From Gemmatimonadetes bacterium T265 (GTDB lineage Bacteria; Gemmatimonadota; Gemmatimonadetes; Gemmatimonadales; Gemmatimonadaceae): 64,000 bases of DNA. Location of the stretch: positions 587,871 to 651,870 of the forward strand of contig BPUI01000003.1 in assembly GCA_019973575.1 (NCBI GenBank), read 5' to 3'. This document shows, piece by piece, positions 37,609 through 47,708 of this stretch; the stretch's first letter is position 1, and every line of letters starts with the position of its first letter. The notes under the pieces are model-generated. The model did not search any database. It worked only from the letters and a program-made list of their open reading frames with translations, and had not been told where the DNA came from. A program made the position numbers and the translations under genes.

Positions 37609-38748
37609 TCAGCCCGGTACGTTAGGCGCGTGCCCGGGCGCGTGCCGCCGGAGACGCGGGATCCGCGGCACGTGCAGGGCGCGCTCGAACGGCAGGTGGA
37701 CGGCGAGCGCGAACAGGCCGCCGAGCGCGGTGAGCAGCACGCGCACGACGGCCACCCCGCGCTGCTCCAGCCCGCCGTAGTGGAGCAGGTAGACGACGTA
37801 CGCGGTGAGGCACGCGGCGAACACGCCGTAGCTCCCCGGGTAGGTGATCGCGCGCCGGCCGAGGCGGTTGCCCTGCTGCAGCGCGAGGGCGAGCAGCGCG
37901 AAGGCGGCGGTGAGCCCGGCCGAGACCCAGTGTGACGACGGGTGTGCGGTCACGCGCGGCAGGGTGTGCGCGAGCAGCGTGGCGAGGCCCGCGCCCGCGA
38001 CGGTCCCGGCGACGCGTTCCGCCGCGCGCCCGAAGGTCGCGCGCAGGTTGGGCCGGACGAGCAGGAGGGCGGTCATCGCCATCCAGTAGCCGTTAGGCAG
38101 GTGGAGCAGGCGCCAGGTCTCGACCGCGGCGGCGAGCACGACGGCGACGCGCGCCGCGCGGCGGAAGACGTCGGAGCGGGCGCGGACCTCGCGCGCCACG
38201 GTCGCGACGGCGGCGCGGGCCGACTCGACGACCTCTCCGGCCGCGGGCAGCGCGAGCGGTGGGCGGACGAGGCGGCGGAGGCCTTCGACGACGAGGACCT
38301 GGACCACGCTGCCCCCGAGCACGAGGGCGGTGCGGGCCAGGGCGTGCTCCGGCCCGCCCGGGAAGTTGCCCGCGACCATGAGGAAGATCGCGCACTGCTG
38401 GCCAACCCAGCCGAGGTCCCCCGTGACCGCGGGGAGCAACCCGGCGGCGAGCGCCCAGAGCAGGACGGCGGCGATCATCGTCGCGTCGGACCGGCCGGCG
38501 AGCGTGCCGAGGGCCGTGGAGACGCAGATGCCGGCCGTCGCGGCGAGCATCGCGAAGGCGCGCGAGTGGTGGACGTGCTTGAAGGCGCCGAAGCCGACGG
38601 TGACGGCGGCGCCCGCGGCGACCGCGCCGCTCCGCGGGCTGTCGAGGAGGATGCCGGCCGCGAGCGCCGCCGCGACGGCGGGCAGGCACGACGCGGCGAC
38701 GCCGAGGTCGGTGGGGAGCCACGCGAGGCGGGCGGTGCGGTCGGTCAC
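37609..38748 (-). CDS. FUSC-family membrane protein, possible exporter
   Basis: About 379 aa with two groups of predicted membrane helices (for example LPAVAAALAAGILL, GFGAFKHVHH, ALAAGLLPAVTG) separated by a charged central part, and a second half with LPNGYWMAMTALLLVRPNL, the typical FUSC/aromatic acid exporter segment. Such proteins are associated with efflux of aromatic acids or other toxic metabolites in the inner membrane. The GTG at 38748 gives a sensible start; an ATG at 38862 in the same frame adds an Arg/Pro-rich leader and cannot be excluded. The gene converges with the SDR gene. Confidence 0.8.
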   Translation of the reverse strand: MTDRTARLAWLPTDLGVAASCLPAVAAALAAGILLDSPRSGAVAAGAAVTVGFGAFKHVHHSRAFAMLAATAGICVSTALGTLAGRSDATMIAAVLLWALAAGLLPAVTGDLGWVGQQCAIFLMVAGNFPGGPEHALARTALVLGGSVVQVLVVEGLRRLVRPPLALPAAGEVVESARAAVATVAREVRARSDVFRRAARVAVVLAAAVETWRLLHLPNGYWMAMTALLLVRPNLRATFGRAAERVAGTVAGAGLATLLAHTLPRVTAHPSSHWVSAGLTAAFALLALALQQGNRLGRRAITYPGSYGVFAACLTAYVVYLLHYGGLEQRGVAVVRVLLTALGGLFALAVHLPFERALHVPRIPRLRRHAPGHAPNVPG

Positions 38749-38904
38749 GACGCGCGGCCGGTGCGACACGCGTGCCGCGGGCGGCGGCTCGTCTGGGGAC
38801 GTCCGGATCGAGGGCGCCGGCGACCTGGCGCGCGCGGCGCGCGCCCGGTATGCTCGCGCCATCCTACCGTCTCGCGTCCCGCTGCCCTTCCGCTACTCCG
38901 CCCG

Positions 38905-41019
38905 ATGCCGCCCGTCTCCTCGCGCGTGACCGCCGCGCTCGCCGCCGTCGCGTTCGCGGCGCTGTCGGCCGCGGCGCCCGCCCGCGCCGCCGCGCAGGCC
39001 GCGCCGTCCGCGGCGGCGCCCGCGACGTCGGCGGTGCCCGCGCCGCCCGCGCCGCTCAAGGTCGTCGACGTGACGTTCATCGACACGACGACGCGGGCCT
39101 GTACCGACTTCTTCCAGTACGCCAACGGCGCCTGGCTCGCGCGCGACACGATCCCGGCCGCGTACGCGTCGTCGGGCGTCGGGCGCGACATGACCGACCG
39201 CAACGAGCTCGCGGTGCGCTCGGTGCTCGACGAGGCGCTCGCCGGGCGCGCGGCGCTCCCCGCCGGGGGCACGCCGCGCAAGTTAGGCACCTTTTACGCG
39301 ACGTGCATGGATTCGGCCGCGGCCGAGCGCGACGGCGTCGCGCCCGTGCTGTCGATGCTCCGCGAGATCGACGGCGTGACGACGCGCGCGGCGCTCGCGC
39401 GGGAGCTGGCCGCGCTGCAGGCGCGGGGGCTGGAGGTCGGCTTCCGCTTCGGCCCGGAGGTCGGGCGGCACGACGCCGCGCACTACGTCGCGGCGGTGTA
39501 CCAGGGCGGGCTCGGCCTGCCCGACCGCGACTACTACTTCGAGGCGGGCGCCGCGGGCGATTCGACGCGGCGCGCCTACGTCGCGCACCTCGCGCGGCTG
39601 TTCGCACTCGCCGGCGAGCCCGCGCCGGCCGCCGCGCAGGACGCGGCGCGCGTGCTCGCGCTCGAGACGTCGCTCGCCGGCGCGTCGCTCACGCGCGTCG
39701 CGCAGCGCGACCCCGCGGCGACGGACCACATGACGTCGGCCGCCGCGCTGCGCGCGCTCGCGCCGCACCTCGACTGGGCGGCGTACTTCCGCGACGTCGG
39801 CCTCACGCGCCCGCCGGCGCAGCTCAACGTGGGGATGCCGGCGTTCGTCACGCGGGCCGACAGCCTGCTCGCGGCCGCGCCGCTCGAGGACTGGCGCGCG
39901 TACCTCCGGGCGAACGTGCTCGCGGAGGCCGCGCCGTGGCTCAGCACGCCGTTCGTGCGCGAGCGCTTCGCGTTCACGTCGCGCTTCACGGGCGCGACGG
40001 CGCTCCTCCCGCGCTGGAAGCGCTGCCTGCGCGAGGCCGACGCGGACCTCGGCGAGGCGTTAGGCGAGCGCTACGTCGCGCGGACCTTCTCCCCCGCGGC
40101 GCGGGCGCGCGCCACGGCGGTGATCGACGACATCCGCGCCGCCTTCGGCGAGCGCCTGCGCCGCCTGACGTGGATGAGCGACGCGACGCGCGCGCAGGCG
40201 CTCGACAAGCTCGCGCGGATGCGCGAGAAGGTCGGCTACCCGGAGCGGTGGCGCGACTACTCGGCGCTCGAGACCGAGGACGGGCCGTTCGCGCTCAACG
40301 TGTTCCGCGCCCGCGCCTTCGAGTGGCGGCGCGTCGTCGACCGCCCCGGCCTGCCGGTCGACCTCGCCGAGTGGGGGATGACCGTGCCGACGGTGAACGC
40401 GTACTACAACCCGTCGCAGAACGAGATGGTCTTCCCCGCCGGCGCGCTCGCGCCGCAGACCTTCGACCCGCGCGCCGACGACGGCGCGAACTACGGCGCG
40501 CTCGGCGGGAGCTGGGCGGGGCACGAACTGACGCACGGCTTCGACGACGAGGGGCGCCACTTCGACGCGCGCGGCGCGCAGCGCGACTGGTGGACGCCGG
40601 CCGACTCGCTGCGCTTCACGCAGCAGGCGGCGCTCGTCGTCCGGCAGTTCGACGGCTACGTGCAGGTCGACACGTTCCACGTCAACGGGCGCCTCACGCT
40701 GGGCGAGAACATCGCCGACTACGGCGGGGTCCTCACCGGCTACGACGCGCTCCAGCGCGCCCTCGCGCGCGACGCGCGGCCGGGGCCGATCGACGGCTAC
40801 ACGCCGGAGCAGCGCTTCTTCCTCGGCTACGCGCAGAGCTGGCGCGCGCACGACCGGCCGCAGATGCTGCGCACCCGCGTGACGACGGACCCGCACGCGC
40901 CGGACCGGTGGCGGACCAACGGGCCGCTGTCGAACTCCGAGGCGTTCGCGCGCGCGTTCGGGTGCAAGCCCGGCGACCCGATGGTCCGGCCGCCGGACGT
41001 CGTGCCGCACATCTGGTAA
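38905..41019 (+). CDS. M13-family zinc metallopeptidase (neprilysin/PepO-like)
   Basis: A 704-aa secreted peptidase. After the signal peptide (TAALAAVAFAALSAAAPARAAAQ) comes the M13 N-terminal domain (CTDFFQYANGAWL) and the catalytic domain with H540-E-L-T-H544, the third zinc ligand in ENIADYGG, and the substrate-binding NAYYNP. Cleaves small peptides outside the cytoplasm. The ATG at 38905 begins the signal peptide; the much longer open frame upstream is antisense to the FUSC gene and not coding. Both zinc motifs are intact, so it should be active. Confidence 0.94.
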   Translation: MPPVSSRVTAALAAVAFAALSAAAPARAAAQAAPSAAAPATSAVPAPPAPLKVVDVTFIDTTTRACTDFFQYANGAWLARDTIPAAYASSGVGRDMTDRNELAVRSVLDEALAGRAALPAGGTPRKLGTFYATCMDSAAAERDGVAPVLSMLREIDGVTTRAALARELAALQARGLEVGFRFGPEVGRHDAAHYVAAVYQGGLGLPDRDYYFEAGAAGDSTRRAYVAHLARLFALAGEPAPAAAQDAARVLALETSLAGASLTRVAQRDPAATDHMTSAAALRALAPHLDWAAYFRDVGLTRPPAQLNVGMPAFVTRADSLLAAAPLEDWRAYLRANVLAEAAPWLSTPFVRERFAFTSRFTGATALLPRWKRCLREADADLGEALGERYVARTFSPAARARATAVIDDIRAAFGERLRRLTWMSDATRAQALDKLARMREKVGYPERWRDYSALETEDGPFALNVFRARAFEWRRVVDRPGLPVDLAEWGMTVPTVNAYYNPSQNEMVFPAGALAPQTFDPRADDGANYGALGGSWAGHELTHGFDDEGRHFDARGAQRDWWTPADSLRFTQQAALVVRQFDGYVQVDTFHVNGRLTLGENIADYGGVLTGYDALQRALARDARPGPIDGYTPEQRFFLGYAQSWRAHDRPQMLRTRVTTDPHAPDRWRTNGPLSNSEAFARAFGCKPGDPMVRPPDVVPHIW

Positions 41020-41051
41020 GGCGGGTGCGTTAGGCAGGCGCCGGTACGCTG

Positions 41052-42764
41052 TCAGTACGCCGCCTGGTGCACCGCCCGCACCGCGCGCCCCGACGGGTCG
41101 ACCACCGCGCGCAGCGACGGGTCCCACTCCAGCGCGGCGGCCGTCGAGCACGCGACCGACGGGCCCCCGGGCACCGTCCGCGCGGCCCAGTCCTGCGGGA
41201 AGTGGCGCGCGAACAGCGTGCGGTACAGGTACGCCTCCTTCGTCGCCGGCGGGTTGTAGGGAAAGCGCTCCGCCGCGCCGGCGAACTCCGCGTCGCCCAC
41301 CGCGCGCTCGGCGTGCGCCTTGAGCGCGTCGATCCAGCCGTAGCCGACGCCGTCGGAGAACTGCTCTTTCTGTCGCCAGAGCACGTGTCCGGGGAGCGCG
41401 CCGGCGAACGCCTCGCGCAGGAACTGCTTCTCGATCCGGCCGCGCCCCGCGCCCGACAGCTTCACCGCGGGGTCGAGCGACATCGCCGCGTCGACGACGT
41501 GGCGGTCGAGGAAGGGCACGCGCGCCTCGACGCCCCACGCGGCCATCGCCTTGTTGGCGCGCAGGCAGTCGTAGAGGTGGAGCGCGTCGAGCTTGCGCAC
41601 CGTCTCGTCGTGTAAGGCGCGCGCGTCGGGCGCGTGGTGGAAGTAGAGGTAGCCGCCGAACAGCTCGTCCGACCCCTCGCCGGAGAGCACCATCTTGACG
41701 CCCATCGCGCGGATGCGGCGCGCCATGAGGTACATCGGCGTCGACGCGCGCACCGTCGTGACGTCGTAGGTCTCGAGGTGCCAGATCACGTCGCTCAGCG
41801 CGTCGATCCCTTCCTGCGCGGTGAAGCGGACCTCGTGGTGGACGGTGCCGAGTTGAGCGGCGACGTCGCGCGCGGCGCGGAGGTCGGGGGAGACGTCGCC
41901 GCTCCCGCCGTCACGTTCCGCGCCCGCGTCGAGGCCGACCGCGAAGCTGTGCAGGCGCGGCCACCAGGCGGCCACGCGCTCGTCCTCCTCGACGCGCCGC
42001 GCCGCGTGCTGCGCGGCGATCGCCGCGACGAGCGACGAGTCGAGTCCGCCGGAGAGCAGCACGCCGTACGGCACGTCGCTCATCAGGTGGCTCGTGACGG
42101 CGTGCTCCAGCGTCGCGCGGAGCGCCGCGCGGTCGGCCGGCGCGCCGGCCACGGCGTCGTAGTCGCGCCAGCGCGGGCGGTGGTAGCGCACCGGTTCGGG
42201 CTCGCCGCTCGTCCACCGATGGCCGGGCGGGAAGGGGCGCGCGTCGACGCAGACGGGGGCGAGCGCCTTGAGCTCCGAGGCGACGTACAGCGTCCCGTCG
42301 GCGTCGCGCCCGTAATAGAGCGGGATGATGCCGATCGGGTCGCGTGCGATCAGCCACCGCCCCGCGCTCGCGTCCCAGAGCACGAACGCGAACATCCCGT
42401 CGAGCGCGTGGACGAGCTCCGCCCCGTGCTCCAGGTAGAGCGGCAGGATGGCCTCGCAGTCCGAGTCGGTCCGGAAGACGTACGACCCGTTAGGCGCGCC
42501 GTAGCGGGCGCGGAGCGCGCGGTGGTTGTAGACCTCGCCGTTGACGGCGAGCGCGAGGCGGCCGCCGTCGCCGACGAGCGGCTGCGCGCCCGAGTCCACG
42601 CCGACGACCGCGAGCCGCTCGTGCGCCAGCACCGCGCGCCCGTCGGCGAATACGCCCGACCAGTCGGGCCCGCGGTGGCGCATGCAGCGCGAGAGATCGA
42701 GCGCCCGCGCGCGGAGGGCCGCGGGGTCGGACTGGAGGTCGAGCACACCGAGGATCGAACACAT
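41052..42764 (-). CDS. asnB: Asparagine synthetase (glutamine-hydrolysing)
   Basis: A 570-aa AsnB. Cys2 right after the initiator Met is the glutaminase nucleophile (MCSILGV), which fixes the start at 42764. The glutaminase domain shows RHRGPDWSG and AVNGEVYNH; the synthetase domain has the ATP loop LLSGGLDSS and SGEGSDELFGGY. It makes asparagine from aspartate, glutamine and ATP. It lies 106 bases after the aminotransferase gene on the same strand and may be cotranscribed with the aromatic operon. A small hairpin (ACGGACG-GGCA-CGTCCGT, 42790-42807) stands just upstream. Confidence 0.95.
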   Translation of the reverse strand: MCSILGVLDLQSDPAALRARALDLSRCMRHRGPDWSGVFADGRAVLAHERLAVVGVDSGAQPLVGDGGRLALAVNGEVYNHRALRARYGAPNGSYVFRTDSDCEAILPLYLEHGAELVHALDGMFAFVLWDASAGRWLIARDPIGIIPLYYGRDADGTLYVASELKALAPVCVDARPFPPGHRWTSGEPEPVRYHRPRWRDYDAVAGAPADRAALRATLEHAVTSHLMSDVPYGVLLSGGLDSSLVAAIAAQHAARRVEEDERVAAWWPRLHSFAVGLDAGAERDGGSGDVSPDLRAARDVAAQLGTVHHEVRFTAQEGIDALSDVIWHLETYDVTTVRASTPMYLMARRIRAMGVKMVLSGEGSDELFGGYLYFHHAPDARALHDETVRKLDALHLYDCLRANKAMAAWGVEARVPFLDRHVVDAAMSLDPAVKLSGAGRGRIEKQFLREAFAGALPGHVLWRQKEQFSDGVGYGWIDALKAHAERAVGDAEFAGAAERFPYNPPATKEAYLYRTLFARHFPQDWAARTVPGGPSVACSTAAALEWDPSLRAVVDPSGRAVRAVHQAAY

Positions 42765-42870
42765 GGGCGACGCCGGACGGGGGATGCGAACGGACGGGCA
42801 CGTCCGTGCGTGCCTGTACTTGCGACCATACCCACATCCGGGGGCGCCGTTCAACCCCGAACGCTTCGCG

Positions 42871-44166
42871 TCACCCGGTTACCCCGTTCGCGCCCGCGCG
42901 GCCCCGCAGTTCGGCCATGCACGCCGCGAGCGCGTCGACCGCGACGGCGAGGTCGTCGACCGGGGCCGTGTAGGCGAAGCGCAGGTGTCCCGCCCCCCCT
43001 GGTCCGAAGGCGCTTCCCGCGACGCACGCCACGCTGTACTTGGCGAGTAGGTGCGCGGCGAGCGACTCGGCCGAGTGGCCCGTGCCGGCGAGCGCGCCGT
43101 CGACGCGCGGGAAGACGTAGAACGCGCCGCGGGGGCGCGCGCACCGCACGCCGTCGACGCGGCCGAGCGCCGCCGCGAACCAGTCGCGCCGGCGCCGGAG
43201 TTCGGCGACCTGCACGACCACGCTGTCCTGCGGGCCGGCGAGCGCCGCGACGCCCGCGTGCTGCACGAAGGCCGGGGTGCACGTGGCGCTCTGCGCGAGC
43301 AGCGCGGTCACGGGCGCGACGAGCGCGGGCGGCAGCGCGGCGTAGCCGAGCCGCCAGCCGGTCATCGCGTAGGCCTTGGAGAAGCCGTCGACGACGACCG
43401 TGCGCTCGGCCATCCCGGGCAGCCCCGCGATACTGGGGTGCGTCGGAATGGGGCGCGCCGCGTCCGGGTATCCGTCCGGGTAGACGTGGCGCGCGTAGAT
43501 CTCGTCCGAGACGACCAGCAGGTCGTGGCGCTGCGCCAGCTCGGCCAGGTGCGCGAGCGCGGGCGGGTCGATCACCCCGCCGGTCGGGTTGTGGGGCGCG
43601 TTGAGGACGAGGACGCGCGTGCGCGAGGTGGCGTGCGACGCGACCTCGTCCGGGTCGACCGCGAAGTCGCGTGCCGCGTCGAGCCGGTAGCGGACCGCGC
43701 GCCCGCCCGCGAACTCCGTGATCGCGCCGTAGGCACCGTAGCCGGGGTCGGGCACGAGCACCTCATCGCCTGCGCGGACGGCGGCGAGCAGCGCGCTGAA
43801 GAGCAGCGCCTTCGCCCCCGGCGCGACGACGACGCGCGCCGGCTCCGCGGGGACGCCGCGCGCGGCGAGCGCCGCCGCCGCCGCGGCGCGCAGCTCCGGG
43901 ATCCCCGCGGTCGGCCCGTAGCGCGTGTGCCCGTCGCGGAGCGCGCGCACCCCCGCCTCGACGACGTGCGGCGGCGTGGGCGCGTCGGGCTCGCCGACCT
44001 CGAGGTGCACCACGCGCCGGCCCGCGGCCTCGAGCGCGCGCGCGGCCGCGAGCACGTCGGTCGCGCCGGTGCCGCCGGCCGCGGCGAGCCGCGCCGCGCG
44101 GTCCGCGGCGGCGTGCGGCGGATCGTTAGGCACGGCCGGCGGCGCGCGCAGGAGGTCAGGCGTCAT
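42871..44166 (-). CDS. Class I/II aminotransferase (aspartate/aromatic or prephenate type)
   Basis: A 431-aa fold-type I PLP enzyme with the N-terminal signature VVHLEVGEPDAPTP, GHTRYGPTAGIPELR, LNAPHNPTGG, DEIYARHVY and the PLP lysine K264 in VVDGFSKAYAMTGWRLGY. The family holds aspartate, aromatic and prephenate aminotransferases. Its ATG overlaps the end of aroH by 11 bases, so it is the last coupled gene of the aromatic operon. The context favours transamination of prephenate, phenylpyruvate or 4-hydroxyphenylpyruvate. An N-terminal Pro/Ala-rich extension of about 35 residues precedes the core. Confidence 0.9.
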   Translation of the reverse strand: MTPDLLRAPPAVPNDPPHAAADRAARLAAAGGTGATDVLAAARALEAAGRRVVHLEVGEPDAPTPPHVVEAGVRALRDGHTRYGPTAGIPELRAAAAAALAARGVPAEPARVVVAPGAKALLFSALLAAVRAGDEVLVPDPGYGAYGAITEFAGGRAVRYRLDAARDFAVDPDEVASHATSRTRVLVLNAPHNPTGGVIDPPALAHLAELAQRHDLLVVSDEIYARHVYPDGYPDAARPIPTHPSIAGLPGMAERTVVVDGFSKAYAMTGWRLGYAALPPALVAPVTALLAQSATCTPAFVQHAGVAALAGPQDSVVVQVAELRRRRDWFAAALGRVDGVRCARPRGAFYVFPRVDGALAGTGHSAESLAAHLLAKYSVACVAGSAFGPGGAGHLRFAYTAPVDDLAVAVDALAACMAELRGRAGANGVTG

Positions 44167-44557
44167 CGGCGGGGCGCGCGCGGGCGAGGTCGGGGCGGAG
44201 CGCGACGGCGCGGCGCAGGTAGACGTGGTCGATCGCCGCGCGGGGCCGCGTGCTCGTCACGTGCAGCAGCACGCGGACGCACCGGGGAAGCGCGTCCGGC
44301 ACCGGGATCTCGAGTGCGCAGAGGAGCGGCACGTCCGTCCACCCCATCTCGCGCGCGGCGAGCGCGGGGAATGCGCTCGTGAGGTCGCCCGTCACGGTGA
44401 ACACGGCACTGATCAGGTCGTCCGGGTGGACGCTGTTCCGCTCGAGGATCGTGGCGAGCAGCTCGCAGGTTGCGGCCTTGATCGCGCACGGCTCGTCGAC
44501 CTCGACCGTGGTCGCGCCGCGGACGGCGCGCACCTGCGGCGCGGGCGGGGTTACCAT
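44156..44557 (-). CDS. aroH: Chorismate mutase, AroH class
   Basis: The 133-aa protein matches the trimeric AroH chorismate mutase: VRAVRGATTVEVDEP with the catalytic Arg, ILERNSVHPDDLISAVFTVTGDL, MGWTDVPLLCALEIPV and RVLLHVTS. It turns chorismate into prephenate, the substrate of both neighbouring enzymes. The ATG at 44557 overlaps the tyrA stop by seven bases; the end overlaps the aminotransferase by 11. The length is normal for the class. Confidence 0.93.
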   Translation of the reverse strand: MVTPPAPQVRAVRGATTVEVDEPCAIKAATCELLATILERNSVHPDDLISAVFTVTGDLTSAFPALAAREMGWTDVPLLCALEIPVPDALPRCVRVLLHVTSTRPRAAIDHVYLRRAVALRPDLARARPADDA

Positions 44558-45480
44558 CGGGCGCCGGCAGCGGCGGGCGTGGCCGCGGATTCGCCCGGTT
44601 CGGACGCGCGATCCTCCGCCGACGGTTGGTCCGCGGCGGTCGGCGCGCACCGCCACGCGCGGGCGCGCTCCCAGAGGGCATCGAGCGCGGCGGCGTCCCC
44701 AGCGGCGAGGGCCGCGCGGAGTGCGGCGACCGCGTCGGCGAGCGCGGCGAGTGCGGCGTCCGTCTCGGGCGGGGCGGCGGCGAGGAGGTCGCGCCAGAGC
44801 GGGAGCGGACTCGCGGCGAGCCGGGTCGTGTCGCGGAGCCCCGGGCCGCCGGCCGCGGCCGGCACGCCGGCCGCGGCGAGGGCCGCGGCGAGCGCGGTCG
44901 ACGCGAGCTGCGGCAGGTGGCTCGTCCACGCCATCGCCGCGTCGTGCGCGGCGGCCGTCTCGTACCGGACCGTCGCCGCGCCGGCCGTCGTCCACAGCCA
45001 CTCGAGCCGCGCGCGGGTGGCGGCGTCGGCCCGCGCCTCGGCCCACACGGTCGCGCCGGCGAACAGGTCGGCGCGCGACGCCGCGAACCCCGCTTCGTGC
45101 GAGCCCGCGAGCGGGTGCGTGCCGACCACGCGCCCGGCCGCGGCGGCGGGGAGACCCGTCGCCTCGGGGCGCTGGAGTCCGGCCGCGTGCAGCACCGTCG
45201 CGCCCGGCGCGAGGCGCGGCAGTACGGCGGCCGCGACCGCGCCTAACGCGGCGCGCGGCACCGCGAGCACGACGGTCCCCCCCGCCGGCAGCGCGGCCGC
45301 GAGCTGTGCCGCGCCGTCCACGACCTCCACCCCGCACCGCGCCGCGCGGCGCGACTCGCCCGGGTCGCGCTCGGCGCCGAGCACGCGCACGCCGCGCGCG
45401 AGCAACGCCCGCGCGAGCGAGCCGCCGACGAGGCCGAGCCCGACGACGCCGACCGGGCCGCCCGCCGCGCGCTCAGGCAC
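44551..45480 (-). CDS. tyrA: Prephenate dehydrogenase
   Basis: A 309-aa NAD(P)-dependent enzyme that oxidises prephenate (or arogenate) towards tyrosine. The dinucleotide site is VGVVGLGLVGGSLA near the N-terminus; the substrate region is GTHPLAGSHEAGF. There is no ACT domain, only a disordered Ala/Glu/Pro-rich tail, so feedback control must come from elsewhere, for example the leader in front of the operon. It overlaps pheA by eight bases and aroH by seven. Confidence 0.92.
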   Translation of the reverse strand: MPERAAGGPVGVVGLGLVGGSLARALLARGVRVLGAERDPGESRRAARCGVEVVDGAAQLAAALPAGGTVVLAVPRAALGAVAAAVLPRLAPGATVLHAAGLQRPEATGLPAAAAGRVVGTHPLAGSHEAGFAASRADLFAGATVWAEARADAATRARLEWLWTTAGAATVRYETAAAHDAAMAWTSHLPQLASTALAAALAAAGVPAAAGGPGLRDTTRLAASPLPLWRDLLAAAPPETDAALAALADAVAALRAALAAGDAAALDALWERARAWRCAPTAADQPSAEDRASEPGESAATPAAAGARW

Positions 45481-46407
45481 CGGGGAGGCCGCGGGCGAAG
45501 GTGCCTAACACGCGGAGCGCGCGCGCCGCCGCGGTCACGGCGCCGAGCGCGCCGGGCAGCCGCGCGTCGCCGGCCGCGTGCTCCACTTCCAGAAAGAAGC
45601 GGTACGTCCAGGGCGTGCCGGTCGGCCGCGACTCGAGCTTGCTGAGGTTGAGGCCCGCCGCGGCGAGGGGCGCGAGCAGGCGCAGGAGCGCCCCCGGCGC
45701 GTTCTCCGTCACCGCGAGGAGTGCGGTGCGGGCCGGCGCGCCCGCGGGGAGCGGCCGGCCGGCGAGCGGGTCGCCCGCGCGCGCGAGGACGAGGAAGCGG
45801 GTCTGGTTGTCGGGCCGGTCCTCGACGTCGGCGGCGAGCACCGCCAATCCGAAGCGCCGCGCGGCCGCGCGCCCGGCGATCGCCGCCACGCGCGCGTCGC
45901 CGCGTTCGGCGACCGCGCGCGCCGCGCCCGCGGTGTCGTACGCGGCGCGGGCCTCGATCCACGGGTGGTCGGCGAGGAAGCGCCGGCACTGGGCGAGCGC
46001 GACGGGGTGGCTCTCGACGGTCGTGACCGACGCCAGCGTCGCCCCGGCCGGGGCAAGCACGCAGTGGTGGATGGGGAGCACGACCTCGCCCACCACGGCC
46101 ACGCCGTCGGCCGCGGCGAGCGCGTCGTAGGTGGCGACGACGCTGCCGGCGAGCGTGTTCTCGACGGGGAGCAGGCCGTAGTCGACCGCGCCGCCCGCGA
46201 CCGCGGCCGCGACGTCGGCGCACTCGCGGGCCGGGACGGGGGTCGCCGCGCCGTCCCACCAGGCGACGACGGCCTCCTCGCTGTAGGCCCCGTGCTCGCC
46301 CTGGAACGCGACTCGGGGCGCCGCGGCCGCGCCGGGCGCCGTCGGCGTGCCCGACGGAATGCCTAACGCCGCGCCCCGCGAGTCCGCCGCGGCCCCGCCC
46401 GCCGCGC

Positions 46408-46411
<4 letters not shown>
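45473..46411 (-). CDS. pheA: Prephenate dehydratase with ACT domain
   Basis: A 312-aa enzyme converting prephenate to phenylpyruvate. The catalytic domain shows [29 protein letters not shown] and [10 protein letters not shown] (Thr-Arg-Phe); the C-terminal ACT domain has [27 protein letters not shown], the part that binds phenylalanine for feedback inhibition. There is no fused chorismate mutase, matching the separate aroH. The start is taken as the GTG at 46411, which overlaps the previous gene by GTGA. The first 28 residues are low-complexity. Confidence 0.93.
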
Positions 46412-47334
<923 letters not shown>

Positions 47335-47358
47335 GGACGCGGGCGGGGTAGGGGAAAC

Positions 47359-47391
47359 AAAAAAGCGGCCCCCGAAGGTTCGGGGGCCGCT
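47359..47391 (-). terminator. Intrinsic terminator directly before the aromatic operon (attenuator)
   Basis: On the minus strand AGCGGCCCCCGAA, two bases, then its exact complement (47391-47364) form a 13-bp stem followed by six U's (47364-47359) and GTTT. It ends only 24 bases before the DAHP synthase ATG and comes after a short leader ORF. It is one of the few in this window with a full U-run. The position means transcription can be stopped before the operon, as in leader-controlled amino acid operons. Confidence 0.85.
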
Positions 47392-47418
47392 GGCGTGTGA
47401 CGCGTGGGAGGGTCGGTC

Positions 47419-47517
47419 TTACTCGTCGACCATGCGCGCGCGCACTACCGCATTCCCCGGCGTTAGGCCGAGAAATCGATAGCTGGTAAAGTACTGGGCG
47501 GCGTTCGGGCGGCGCAT
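47419..47517 (-). CDS. Candidate leader peptide of the aromatic operon (Tyr/Phe-rich)
   Basis: A 32-codon ORF ending 28 bases before the terminator stem. Residues 6-18 read AAQYFTSYRFLGL: two Tyr and two Phe in seven codons (47473-47493), written TAC, TTT, TAT, TTT. TTT and TAT are very rare elsewhere in this GC-rich window. This is what a ribosome-sensing leader for Tyr/Phe biosynthesis should look like. The ATG at 47517 follows a GTG with no obvious ribosome site, and the same frame is open further upstream, so the start is not certain. The peptide itself probably has no other role. Confidence 0.65.
   Translation of the reverse strand: MRRPNAAQYFTSYRFLGLTPGNAVVRARMVDE
47455..47472 (-). promoter_or_regulatory. 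Leader hairpin next to the Tyr/Phe codons
   Basis: Immediately after the last Phe codon the minus strand reads CTCGGC-CTAAC-GCCGGG, a six-pair stem (one G-U) with a CTAAC loop made by a GTTAGGC copy. The right arm contains CGGGG, which could instead pair with CCCCG in the left arm of the terminator. A ribosome stalled on the Tyr/Phe codons would cover the left arm and free the right one, the logic of a classical attenuator. Inferred by eye, no folding done. Confidence 0.5.
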
Positions 47518-47708
47518 CACGAAAGCAATGTGTGGCCGTCCGGGCGGGCGCGCAAGCCTCTCACGCCGAGGGCCGGACCAGGATGTAGGGCCCGCGTGAC
47601 ACACTCTTGATGCCGGGTGCGCGCTTAGAGATGTCTTGGCAAGTGCCCGGTTGACACTGTGGGCTCGACGTTGCCCGGCCGGCACGATCTTCCCTTACGA
47701 GGCGCGTG

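Noticed and set aside
37942..38904. 320-codon N-terminal extension of the M13 peptidase frame
   Set aside because: It is antisense to the FUSC gene and the signal peptide starts at 38905.
47651..47690. TTGACA at 47651 as promoter of the lipoprotein gene
   Set aside because: No -10-like element at 16-18 bases; the sequence there is CCCGGC.
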